From Clostridium sp. UBA701 (GTDB lineage Bacteria; Bacillota; Clostridia; Clostridiales; Clostridiaceae), in NCBI GenBank assembly GCA_002298125.1, contig DBMJ01000002.1:56560-120559 (forward strand): 64,000 nt of DNA. Reading direction: 5' to 3'. Shown here piece after piece: positions 41,139-49,009 of this stretch (its first letter is position 1; the number at the start of each line of letters is the position of its first letter). The notes beneath the pieces were generated by a model. It was not told the DNA's origin, did not search any database, and saw nothing but the letters and a program-made list of their open reading frames with translations. The translations under genes were made by a program, and so were the position numbers.

Positions 41139-41657
41139 ATGAAGAAAAGAGAGGCTAAAGGAAAAAGTAAAATAAATTCATTTAGAATAGTTCCTAAAGA
41201 GTATATAGGATATATACTTCTAGTTGGAGTTCTTGATATTCTAATAATTCCTGGGACAATATTTCTTTTAATAACTTTCATACACAGATGGGATGGGCTT
41301 CTTCTGTGGGAGAACATGCTTATCCTAAGCCTACCAATAGGTGGTATATTAGCTATTGCATATTGTACTTTGTCAATAATTAGAATTTGTAGAGGGAAAG
41401 TATATTTGGAAGTAACAGATGGAATATTAAAGTTTAATGGAGTTTTACTTGAAAAGTCTATGAACATATCCAATATTAAAACTATTAGAAAATTAAGTGG
41501 ATATAGACAATTCGATTCCATATCAATTACAAGAAAGATTGATAAACATATAAAAGAAAGTAAGAGGATTAGATTTCCTCTAATTTGGTTTGCAGATAGA
41601 GATATTGAGGATTTACTTGAGTACTTAAATAAAGCAAATAAGAAAATTGAATGGTAA
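41139..41657 (+). CDS. Cassette 20: membrane protein with PH-like domain
   Basis: The protein has about 172 residues. A basic N-terminus is followed by two membrane helices (YILLVGVLDILIIPGTIFLL and MLILSLPIGGILAIAYCTL). The cytoplasmic part, YLEVTDGILKFNGVLLEKSM then NISNIKTIRKL, resembles bacterial PH-like (YdbT/YcxB-type) domains. The ATG at 41139 follows GGAGAGGG; one at 41124 precedes that site. The gene follows a type A leader. Confidence 0.7.
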   Translation: MKKREAKGKSKINSFRIVPKEYIGYILLVGVLDILIIPGTIFLLITFIHRWDGLLLWENMLILSLPIGGILAIAYCTLSIIRICRGKVYLEVTDGILKFNGVLLEKSMNISNIKTIRKLSGYRQFDSISITRKIDKHIKESKRIRFPLIWFADRDIEDLLEYLNKANKKIEW

Positions 41658-41769
41658 ATTTTTTTATTCATTACTAAATAAAAATTTGAATTTAACATAA
41701 TGCGCTTATGATACAAAAGGCATTTAAAGATAGATAAGGTTACTTAGCTTTAAGTGTAGTGGCTAAAAC

Positions 41770-41899
41770 TACGCATAACAATGCATTCAAGTCCGCTTTG
41801 GCTAAATTAGGGTCAAGCCTCTGAAGAAGCCAAAGCACATTCCTTCACCAAGCCAGGTCTGGCTAGGTTCAGGAACGTCTTGAATGCGAGACGTTATAT
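41770..41899 (+). repeat. attC-like site 20
   Basis: R'' TACGCATAAC is the exact reverse complement of the cassette start at 41031. R' is G^TTATATGAC (G at 41893). Common interior: ATTCAAG/CTTGAAT, GCTTTGGC/GCCAAAGC and CCAAGCCAG/CTGGCTAGG with the A-A mismatch. GTAGTGGCTAAAACTAC precedes R''. Confidence 0.93.
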
Positions 41900-42020
41900 G
41901 ACATTTAAAATCTAAGTAGATTTATGTTTACGCATTATATTTTTTATTTAAATTAAATGATGGAGAAGCATAATTGTAAATTATTCTAAAAAAACTGTTT
42001 ATGAAAGGATATGGAGTAAA

Positions 42021-42575
42021 ATGAAGAAAATAATACTAACCTCTGCAGGATTTGAAAATAAAAAAATTAAAGATAAATTTATAGAACTGATAAATAAACC
42101 TAGTAATGAAATAATGGTTTTATTTATTCCCACTGCTGCTATTAATGCAGACGCTATTGCCGTATTACCTAAATGTATGAATGATTTACTAGAGGCAGGG
42201 ATACCAAAAGAAAATGTTCATATCTATGATTTACATGAAGAGATGTCACTTGAAAAACTGATGAAGTATGATGCTATTTACTTTTGTGGAGGAAATACTC
42301 AATATTTGTTAGAAAGAATCAATGGAATAAAATTTAATACTATACTAAAGGAATATGTGCAAAAAGGAGGAGTTTTTGTTGGTGTAAGTGCAGGAAGTAT
42401 AATAGCAGCACAAAACCTCCCTAATAATTTGGGATTTATTAATTGTTTACTTTCTGTTCATTGTGAAAAAGGTACAGATATAGGCAAAATAAATACTAGT
42501 GATTGCCAGCAGATAAAACTAACAGATAACCAAGCTATTCTTTTGACTGATGATGGGGCACAGGTTATAGAATAA
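42021..42575 (+). CDS. Cassette 21: peptidase E (S51 family)
   Basis: The 184-residue protein has FIPTAAINADA, YDAIYFCGGNTQYLLERI and the nucleophile region GGVFVGVSAGSIIAAQNL (Ser in S-A-G-S). This matches the class I amidotransferase-like S51 peptidases (dipeptidase E, cyanophycinase relatives). It is slightly short for the family and ends DGAQVIE, which may be a complete short form. Cytoplasmic. ATG after AAGGATATGG. Confidence 0.85.
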   Translation: MKKIILTSAGFENKKIKDKFIELINKPSNEIMVLFIPTAAINADAIAVLPKCMNDLLEAGIPKENVHIYDLHEEMSLEKLMKYDAIYFCGGNTQYLLERINGIKFNTILKEYVQKGGVFVGVSAGSIIAAQNLPNNLGFINCLLSVHCEKGTDIGKINTSDCQQIKLTDNQAILLTDDGAQVIE

Positions 42576-42678
42576 TATTACTAATTAACTATAATGAACA
42601 ATTGTATTTTATTACTGACTAGGAGGGAAGATAAGATTGGAGACGACTCCGCATGTAAGTAGCAAAAGATTTTAAACA

Positions 42679-42794
42679 TCATATAACAAAAAATTTCCGT
42701 TCAGCTTGGCTTGAAAAGACAGCCAAGCTATACCTGCGAAGCTAAGAAAAGATCTTTCTAAGCTTCTCGGCATCGGAAATTAGGAACGTTATAG
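42679..42794 (+). repeat. attC-like site 21
   Basis: R'' TCATATAAC matches the cassette 21 start over 9 nt. R' is G^TTATAGGAA (G at 42788). Hairpins CAGCTTGGC/GCCAAGCT and GAAGCTAAGAAA/TTTCTAAGCTTC with the A-A mismatch. Confidence 0.92.
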
Positions 42795-42901
42795 GAAATT
42801 TTAGGTCTAATTATATTTTGATTACGCATCGAGTTTTTGGAATGGTTTAAAAAATAATTCCCAATTGTAAAGGCGAATTGAAATAATAAAGGAGTTTGAA
42901 A

Positions 42902-43249
42902 ATGGAAATAAAAAATAATCATTATGGTGGATTCGTAGTATCTAAAAATGTCATCTCAGGGTTTCCTATTAGATATTCTTTTCGTGAAAAAAGTTCAATA
43001 CCACAATTAAACGGCTGGAACCTGTATTCGATAAATGATGATGATGAATATGTTAATAATAGCAGAAATTTTGTGATTTTGAGTGCAGAATCTATCTATA
43101 AAATTTCTCCTGTTGTCTTAGAAATTTTTGATGCTCCATATGGTACTGATTTGTGCTGGTTATACGAAGAAGATGTGCACATAGGTTTCTATGATTTAGT
43201 AGAGGAGAGAGAAACTACAATAGATGAAATTTTGAAAAGTGGCAATTAG
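42902..43249 (+). CDS. Cassette 22: DUF2185 (immunity protein-like)
   Basis: The 115-residue protein reads YGGFVVSKNVISGFPIRYSF, LNGWNLYSINDDDEYVNNSR, FVILSAESIYKISPVVLEIF and DAPYGTDLCWLYEE. This is the DUF2185/Imm33-like pattern, with G-W-x-L-x-S-x-x-D-x-x-Y and D-A-P-x-G. Such proteins occur among immunity genes of polymorphic toxin systems, but no toxin is adjacent. ATG after AAAGGAG. Confidence 0.8.
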   Translation: MEIKNNHYGGFVVSKNVISGFPIRYSFREKSSIPQLNGWNLYSINDDDEYVNNSRNFVILSAESIYKISPVVLEIFDAPYGTDLCWLYEEDVHIGFYDLVEERETTIDEILKSGN

Positions 43250-43373
43250 AGATGTCATAATATTTGAAAAAATATAAAAAAATCAACGCAGAATATTTCT
43301 ATATCGTATATTAAATGAAAAGAAAATTTTGAGGGAAAGTATTACGCATATAGAGAGTAAAAGACCTAAAAAA

Positions 43374-43488
43374 TCAGATAACAAAAAATTCCCGTTCAGC
43401 TTGTCTTGAAAAGATAGCCAAGCTACACCTGCGACACTAAGCCAGGTCTGGCTAAGTGTCTCGGTGTCGGAAATTCGAGACGTAAATT
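43374..43488 (+). repeat. attC-like site 22 (altered R')
   Basis: R'' is TCAGATAAC. The right core reads ACGTAAATTG instead of ACGTTA, so the usual GTT is GTA (G at 43482). Interior hairpins are intact (CAGCTTG/CAAGCT, ACACTAAGCCAGG/CTGGCTAAGTGT). ACGCATATAGAGAGTAAAAG lies before it, as before site 7. R'' matches the cassette 22 start poorly. Confidence 0.85.
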
Positions 43489-43601
43489 GAAATTTTTATG
43501 AAATTAAAGCGAATAGAGAAGTTTTGTTTTTTATGTTTTATTTGAAAGAATTAATGGTATAATATAAGTAAGAAAAGTAAAGAAAGTAAGGAGATGATAT
43601 T

Positions 43602-43859
43602 ATAGATTTAGCAAGAGTATCTTCAAAAGGTCAAATTACTATACCAATTGAAATAAGAAAAAAGCTAAACTTAAAAGAAGGGGATAAGGTTTTATTCCTT
43701 GAAGATGACGGAAAGATAGTTCTAGCAAATTCTTCTTATATAGCGTTAAAAGAAATGCAAGATGAAATGAAAGGAAAAGCTGAAGAGGTAGGATTAGTTT
43801 CTGAAGAGAGCGTTAATGAACTTATAAAAAATATAAGAAAAGAGCACTTGGAGGACTAG
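43602..43859 (+). CDS. Cassette 23: AbrB-type antitoxin with AUA start
   Basis: An 85-codon frame encodes a SpoVT/AbrB domain, LARVSSKGQITIPIEIRKKL followed by NLKEGDKVLFLEDDG, and a helical C-terminus for toxin binding. The family usually begins at this point, and the codon there is ATA (43602), 8 bp after AAGGAG. No ATG, GTG or TTG exists in frame upstream; ATT at 43599 is the other candidate. It is either translated from a rare start or was inactivated by ATG to ATA. The toxin gene follows one base after the stop. Confidence 0.75.
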   Translation: MDLARVSSKGQITIPIEIRKKLNLKEGDKVLFLEDDGKIVLANSSYIALKEMQDEMKGKAEEVGLVSEESVNELIKNIRKEHLED

Positions 43860-43860
43860 A

Positions 43861-44278
43861 ATGAGAGTAATGATTGACACCAATATATTAATTTCAGCAA
43901 TACTATTTCCAAACTCACTTCCAGCAAAGTCACTTGAGAAAGCAAGCTTGAGTCATACAGTAATATTGTCATCATACAGTAATATTGTCATCATACGGTA
44001 TTGATGAGATTCATATAGTATTCCAAAGAAAGTTCAAAGATAAATGCCTAATTTTAGAGAAGTTTTTATCTAAGTTTTCATTTGAATTAGTATATACACC
44101 TAAAAATATTGAAGAAGGAAGCTTTCCTGAGATAAGAGATGTAAAAGATTTACCTATATTGGCTTCAGCAATACTCGGAGATGTAGATATAATTGTAACA
44201 GGAGACAAAGACTTTTTTGCATTGGACATAGATAAGCCTGAAATAGTTAGTGCAAAAGATTTCTTAGAAAGATATTAG
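43861..44278 (+). pseudogene. Cassette 23: PIN-domain toxin disrupted by a 19-bp duplication
   Basis: The gene starts MRVMIDTNILISAILFPNSL, the PIN-domain opening with its first catalytic Asp. A 19-bp unit (CATACAGTAATATTGTCAT) occurs twice in tandem at 43954-43972 and 43973-43991, which shifts the frame. With one copy removed, the reading continues SSYGIDEIHIVFQRKF and reaches DVDIIVTGDKDFFALD, the C-terminal acidic site. The rebuilt product of about 133 residues fits COG1569 PIN toxins, which are ribonucleases. Confidence 0.88.
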
Positions 44279-44311
44279 TTTTCTGCTAGTCCTTAAAGAT
44301 TGGTAACAAAC

Positions 44312-44488
44312 TTCAACTAACAAAATACTACCGTTCGCCTTGGCTGGACGGTAATTTTTCTATAGTAAGGTGTAAAAATATTGCACATGATACTATTATA
44401 GTTAATAGATATATTGCCAAGGCACATGATAGAGCCTAAGTGCAGTCGCTCTAAGGCTCTATCATGTTGGTAGTACGAGACGTTGGCA
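44312..44488 (+). repeat. attC-like site 23 (expanded type)
   Basis: R'' TTCAACTAAC matches the cassette 23 start (GTAAATTGAA) at 8 of 10 positions. R' is G^TTGGCAGAA (G at 44482). The first hairpin CCGTTCGCCTTGGC/GCCAAGGCA carries an AT-rich insertion. The second is GATAGAGCCTAAG...CTAAGGCTCTATC. Confidence 0.9.
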
Positions 44489-44609
44489 GAAAACATATGT
44501 TTAGGGTAGTTTAGTTCCGTTACTTAAAAAGTGATAGTACACATCTATATTTTACAGCATTCCAACTGTATCAAATAGCGAATTTACATATTAACAAAGG
44601 AGATATTTA

Positions 44610-45554
44610 ATGAAAGGTTTATATACAGAAAGTATCACAGACATTAACCATATAAATATGTTAAAAACAATTTTTGCAGCAATCAAACCAGCACTTGCAG
44701 GGCAAATATATATTGAACGCTTTCACGATAATGGAGAAGGTGTTGATAGGGCTTATAATGTTTACAAAATTACAGCAGATAAGCAGACATACATTCTGAA
44801 AAAATCAGATGACAATGAGATAGGAGTTTATGAAAAATTTCTTGCAGATAAAAACTTGCCTGTGCCCAAATTGGAGGGATGGACTTGCGTTAATAAGACT
44901 AAGTGGATATTAATTGAATACATTGCTGGAGTGGATTTGCGAATGTTTAATAAAGACATGGCTTATGGATGTGCTGACAGTCTTTCTCGCATTTTTAATA
45001 TGTACTGGCAGAAAGACGGCTTCGAAGAAAATAAGCTAGATAACCGTTTTGAGAGATACTGGACAAGAATAAATAAAAGGGCAGAATGTCTTAAAAACGA
45101 GTCAAAGTTATCTTCTGCTTATCGTATTTTTTTAGATAGACAGTTAGTATGTCCACGCACTTTATGTAATGGAGATTTCTTGCAGTGTAATGCAATAGAA
45201 AGCCATGACGACATTATTTTAATAGATTGGGCTTTTGCAGGTATTATGCCATACTCGTTAGATGTTGCACGCTTAATAGCACATGGTTCAGAAAAGTTTT
45301 TTCCATTTCCTTTTTACATGACAGATGAATATCGAAGGATTTTTCTGAAAGGCGTATATGATAAATTGCTATATAAACCTGACTATAAACAGTTTATATG
45401 GGATGTAATACTTTCATGCCTAAATGAGTGTATTGAGTTTATAGAAAATGAATTAAAGGATGAAGCTATTGAAAGAGATGAAGCCTTTACTTATTATTAC
45501 AAAAATGCGGGGGTTTTGGCTGATATTATTTTGAAGGGTAAAGAGCAGATTTAA
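44610..45554 (+). CDS. Cassette 24: phosphotransferase family protein (APH fold)
   Basis: The 314-residue protein reads YNVYKITADKQTYILKKSDD (N-lobe Lys), WILIEYIAGVDLRMF, the catalytic-loop LCNGDFLQCNAI (with N-G-D instead of H-G-D) and metal-binding IILIDWAFAGIMPYSLDVAR. His to Asn at the catalytic loop is seen in some members, so activity is uncertain. No attC follows, although the start at 44482 predicts R'' TTCTGCCAAC; the array breaks here. Confidence 0.83.
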   Translation: MKGLYTESITDINHINMLKTIFAAIKPALAGQIYIERFHDNGEGVDRAYNVYKITADKQTYILKKSDDNEIGVYEKFLADKNLPVPKLEGWTCVNKTKWILIEYIAGVDLRMFNKDMAYGCADSLSRIFNMYWQKDGFEENKLDNRFERYWTRINKRAECLKNESKLSSAYRIFLDRQLVCPRTLCNGDFLQCNAIESHDDIILIDWAFAGIMPYSLDVARLIAHGSEKFFPFPFYMTDEYRRIFLKGVYDKLLYKPDYKQFIWDVILSCLNECIEFIENELKDEAIERDEAFTYYYKNAGVLADIILKGKEQI

Positions 45555-45556
45555 TA

Positions 45557-45667
45557 TTACCAGACGAACTTTTGTCTGAAATTCATCATCCACAGAAATA
45601 TAAATTACTTATTTCTGAAAGTATTGAGAGCTATTCATCAGAAAGGATTTCAGAAAGTAGTTGCTAA
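45557..45667 (+). pseudogene. Gene remnant after cassette 24
   Basis: A frame without start encodes LPDELLSEIHHPQKYKLLIS followed by ESIESYSSERISESSC and a stop, running into the 3' end of the convergent phosphoesterase gene. Family not recognised. Confidence 0.3.
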
Positions 45668-46596
45668 TGAAGGATAGAGGTCTTATTTTTTCTTAAATCA
45701 AATGCTTCAATTGGTTCAGGACCTCTCAATATACTTCTTTTTATATGAAGATCACCGGGTGGATTATACCCTATCCTCCATTCAATCAGCGCTATTTTTC
45801 CTTCTGCTATTTCAATACCTTGTATTCCACTTGCTCGGACGCAGGATCCATCATTAAAGTAAGGTATCTCATTGACTTTAGGAAAATGCGGTCTATGAGT
45901 ATGTCCGCAGATGATCATCATTTTGTTCTTTTCAATCCAATTGCTATAAATGCGTTCAATTTTATGAATCTTTTCAGCATTTTTTACAGGACTTGCAGGA
46001 TTTATAAACCCCACTGAGTGAAGATATCTCCAGAAATATCTTACAGTAAGCCTAGTAAAACGCCATAACATGTCATTCATTATGTCTCCTTGATGACCAT
46101 GAATAGTTAGAATTTCCTGTCCTGTGATTTTATGTTTAAATACTACTGCCTCATATGGTATTATCCCAGGAAATAATTCTATGTCTTCCTGGTTATAATC
46201 ATCGTAGAATTTATAATAGTTCTTTTCTACAAATTTTTTATACTTAAAGTAAATATTGTGATTACCATATAACATAATCAATCTATTGTAATCAAAGAAC
46301 TTTTTTAATTGAGCATAGACCTCATTATGTGCCAGTCTTATTTCTTTAAAATTAGAATGCTCCCAAAATTCATCTCCGTCTCCAACCTCCACATAAGTAT
46401 ATCCATTATTAAAATAGGATTCTAATGCGAATAAAAAAATATTTTGATTTTTTGCAAATTCATCAGAGGGCGTACTATCCCCTCTATGACAGTCACTGAA
46501 AAATATATACTTAGAACTATCATCAAAGTATTCAATTTTAGCATTATTATAAGCTTCCGTTAATCTCTTTTCTACTAACTTTTTTTCCGATATCAT
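45664..46596 (-). CDS. Calcineurin-like metallophosphoesterase
   Basis: The 310-residue enzyme has all family motifs: YIFFSDCHRGD, YVEVGDGDEFW, IMLYGNHNIYF, LTIHGHQGD and IICGHTHRPHFP. It resembles UDP-2,3-diacylglucosamine hydrolase-type and related phosphoesterases; Clostridia lack lipid A, so another substrate is likely. ATG after AAAGAGGTG on the minus strand. The orientation and codon pattern look chromosomal rather than cassette-borne. Confidence 0.92.
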   Translation of the reverse strand: MISEKKLVEKRLTEAYNNAKIEYFDDSSKYIFFSDCHRGDSTPSDEFAKNQNIFLFALESYFNNGYTYVEVGDGDEFWEHSNFKEIRLAHNEVYAQLKKFFDYNRLIMLYGNHNIYFKYKKFVEKNYYKFYDDYNQEDIELFPGIIPYEAVVFKHKITGQEILTIHGHQGDIMNDMLWRFTRLTVRYFWRYLHSVGFINPASPVKNAEKIHKIERIYSNWIEKNKMMIICGHTHRPHFPKVNEIPYFNDGSCVRASGIQGIEIAEGKIALIEWRIGYNPPGDLHIKRSILRGPEPIEAFDLRKNKTSILH

Positions 46597-46767
46597 AGCA
46601 CACCTCTTTAGGATTTCAAAATTAACTTACGCATTAATATAAAAACAATTTGATTATATTTAGTTAATCTACCCTTTTAAAAAATAAGATATTCAAAAAT
46701 CCAACATTATTGCAAACTATCTCCTGTAATCCGCTATAAAACCCTCGGATAGCCTTCTCCACTTTAC

Positions 46768-46930
46768 TTAAGCGCCATTTTGTCTGACAAAACCCATAAT
46801 GTACCCAGCGATGGAGGGTAGTACATCTCCTTCGTTGATCTCATTATTCAGAATAGCTTCTTTGACTTGCTCCTTGATCTGCTCATAAATTGGTATCCTG
46901 GACAAGTTTTTGATGATGATTATCAATCAT
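46768..46930 (-). pseudogene. GntR-family (YtrA-like) regulator remnant
   Basis: On the minus strand an ATG after GAGGTG starts a frame that shifts by one base into RIPIYEQIKEQVKEAILNNE then INEGDVLPSI, the start of a GntR helix-turn-helix domain. It then continues AGYIMGFVRQNGA to a stop, skipping the rest. Frameshifted and truncated. The rest of the 550-bp gap 46597-47146 shows only AT-rich sequence and a TATAAT at about 47103 upstream of the next gene. Confidence 0.65.
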
Positions 46931-47146
46931 TATTCACCTCATTGTCATTTGAGTTTATATAGTATATTGTGTATATTCTGTATATTAAACACAGCACTTG
47001 AACTGCAACTTTTCAAGGATAATTTACTTAAGACGTTTGGCTAAAAACTCTATCATAAGTAATAAAATATAAAAGGCTTAGCAGTGGATATTTGTAAAAT
47101 ATGTTATAATTGAAAGAACTTTAATATAAAAGAGAGGATAAAGACT

Positions 47147-48328
47147 ATGGAATATGAAATTATACATTTACCAAAAGAGAAATGGAAGGGAACTATACTT
47201 CCAATAAGGTATAAAACAGATAAATATTATGATGTTATAGTAAATAAAACAGATAAAGGGTTTGCTATTGAGATAGAAAAGAAAGACTTTACAGAGCCAG
47301 TAACTCATACACCAGAAGAATATGATTTCCCAGATAAGTTATACGAAGACCACTTTGAGAATGCTTATGCTTGGGGAGTGTTAGTTAATGATGAATTAGT
47401 TGCTGCAATTGAAACTTATCAAGAATTATGGTCTAATCGTCTAAGAATTACAGAGCTTTGGGTAGCAGAAAAATATCAAAAGCAAGGAATAGGTCGTGCT
47501 TTAATTGAAATGGCAAAGGAACAAGCAAGAAGAGAACGTCGTCGGGCTATCATACTAGAAACACAATCTTGCAATGTTAATGCGGTAGATTTTTATCAGC
47601 ATGAAGGCTTTAGCTTGATAGGTATGGATACTTGCTGCTACAAGAACAATGATTTACAAAGAAAAGAAGTAAGGTTAGAATTTGGATGGTTTCCAGAAGA
47701 AAAGAAAAGATTAAATCATGAAGAAGTAGAAGTTCGAATGGAAACAAAGGATGATTGGTACAATGTAGAGTTAATGACACAGCATGCATTTTGGAACAAA
47801 CATCATCTTGGATGTGACGAACATTACCTTGTGCATAAATTACGTCAGGATAAAGACTATCTTCCAGAGCTAAGTAGAATAGCAGTAAAGGATGGAGAGG
47901 TAATAGGATGTATAATGTATTCAAAGGCACGAGTTGTTGATGGTGCAGATACACATGAAATTATAACCTTTGGACCTCTTTGTGTAGAGCCTAAATGGCA
48001 AGGATGTGGCGTTGGTGAGCTGCTGCTCCGGGAAACCATGAGCTTAGCTACAGATAAAGGGTATAAGGGTATTGTAATTTTTGGAGAACCAGATTATTAT
48101 CCTCGAATAGGATTTAAAACCTGTGACAACTTTAATATTACCACTGCTGATGGTAAAAACTTTGATGCATTTATGGGAATTGAATTAGCAGAAGCTAGTA
48201 TGAAAGGCATAAAAGGAAAATTCTACGAATCGGAGGTTTTTGAAAATCTCCCAAAGGAAGAAGTGGAAGAATATAATAAAAAATTCCCACAACTAAAAAA
48301 ATTAAGATTTCCAGGACAATGGGATTAA
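47147..48328 (+). CDS. Tandem GNAT acetyltransferase
   Basis: The 393-residue protein contains two GNAT domains. The first (about 60-170) reads ITELWVAEKYQKQGIGRALI and NAVDFYQHEGFSLIGMDTCC. The second (about 205-345) reads VIGCIMYSKARVV, FGPLCVEPKWQGCGVGELLL and YYPRIGFKTCDNF. Both acetyl-CoA loops are intact (QKQGIG, QGCGVG). Two-domain proteins of this kind occur in Firmicutes. Substrates unknown. ATG after AGAGAGG. Confidence 0.88.
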   Translation: MEYEIIHLPKEKWKGTILPIRYKTDKYYDVIVNKTDKGFAIEIEKKDFTEPVTHTPEEYDFPDKLYEDHFENAYAWGVLVNDELVAAIETYQELWSNRLRITELWVAEKYQKQGIGRALIEMAKEQARRERRRAIILETQSCNVNAVDFYQHEGFSLIGMDTCCYKNNDLQRKEVRLEFGWFPEEKKRLNHEEVEVRMETKDDWYNVELMTQHAFWNKHHLGCDEHYLVHKLRQDKDYLPELSRIAVKDGEVIGCIMYSKARVVDGADTHEIITFGPLCVEPKWQGCGVGELLLRETMSLATDKGYKGIVIFGEPDYYPRIGFKTCDNFNITTADGKNFDAFMGIELAEASMKGIKGKFYESEVFENLPKEEVEEYNKKFPQLKKLRFPGQWD

Positions 48329-48344
48329 TTTAATAATTTAAAAA

Positions 48345-48452
48345 ATGCACTTGAAATTTGTAGAGGAAGATGCAATTGATGATTTGCAGGCAGCTTTAAA
48401 TATAGGAGTGAAGCAGATAGATAATTGTCGCTGTTATAAGTTGAGTATGTAA
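48345..48452 (+). pseudogene. Gene fragment
   Basis: A 35-codon frame encodes MHLKFVEEDAIDDLQAALNI followed by GVKQIDNCRCYKL. It has no good ribosome site and is too short for a recognised domain. Probably a remnant. Confidence 0.25.
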
Positions 48453-48499
48453 CTAATGGTTGAATATTAGAAAATGAGAATTATAGATGGAGGCATATT

Positions 48500-48736
48500 A
48501 TGATAGATAAAAATAAAATTAAATTAACTAAGGAGAAAAGGGAAGAAATGATTTCTGCAATAAAGACCTATTTTCTAAACGAAAGGGAAGAAGAATTAGG
48601 TGATTTGGCTACAAGTCTGATGTTGAATTTTATAATAGAAGAATTAGCGCCAGAATTTTACAATCAAGGAGTTTATGATTCTTATAAATATATGAATGAC
48701 AGAAATGAAGATTTATTATCAATTCAAATATATTGA
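48500..48736 (+). CDS. DUF2164 family protein
   Basis: The 78-residue protein reads IKLTKEKREEMISAIKTYFL, NEREEELGDLATSLMLNFII and EELAPEFYNQGVYDSYKYM. This closely follows the DUF2164 pattern (E-R-D-E-E-x-G-x-x, F-Y-N-x-G-V-x-D). Function unknown. ATG after ATGGAGGC. Confidence 0.88.
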   Translation: MIDKNKIKLTKEKREEMISAIKTYFLNEREEELGDLATSLMLNFIIEELAPEFYNQGVYDSYKYMNDRNEDLLSIQIY

Positions 48737-48845
48737 CTTATCTAACCTTTAATTCGCAACATTCTTATTATGTTTGCGAATTACTAAACACACTTATAAA
48801 ATCAAGGGGATATACGATATGTATATTGAATACTTAAAATCTGTA

Positions 48846-48990
48846 AAGGATTATTAAACTATAAATAATGGAATTGAGCCGTCTGATACTAAAATGGCAT
48901 TTAGGTCAAATTTCAACATACAACACCTGTACTAGGTTGGGCTCAAAGACTGGCTAGGCTCATAATCATCTGCAACACCAAACTATAGTA
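48846..48990 (+). other. Possible heavily eroded attC
   Basis: GAGCCGTCTG, CAACACCTG, GGGCTCAAAGACTGGCTAGG and CTGCAACACC resemble scattered attC pieces, but no R'' or R' core can be pointed to. No gene in 48737-49009. Confidence 0.2.
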
Positions 48991-49009
48991 GAAATAATAT
49001 GGGGGTACA

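Noticed and set aside
13328..44488. Regularly recurring repeats as a CRISPR array
   Set aside because: Repeats are 110-200 bp, palindromic and variable, and the spacing between them holds genes of 300-1000 bp. No cas genes were recognised.
47610..47954. Minus-strand 114-codon frame inside the tandem GNAT gene
   Set aside because: The opposite strand encodes two complete acetyl-CoA loops; this frame is a shadow.
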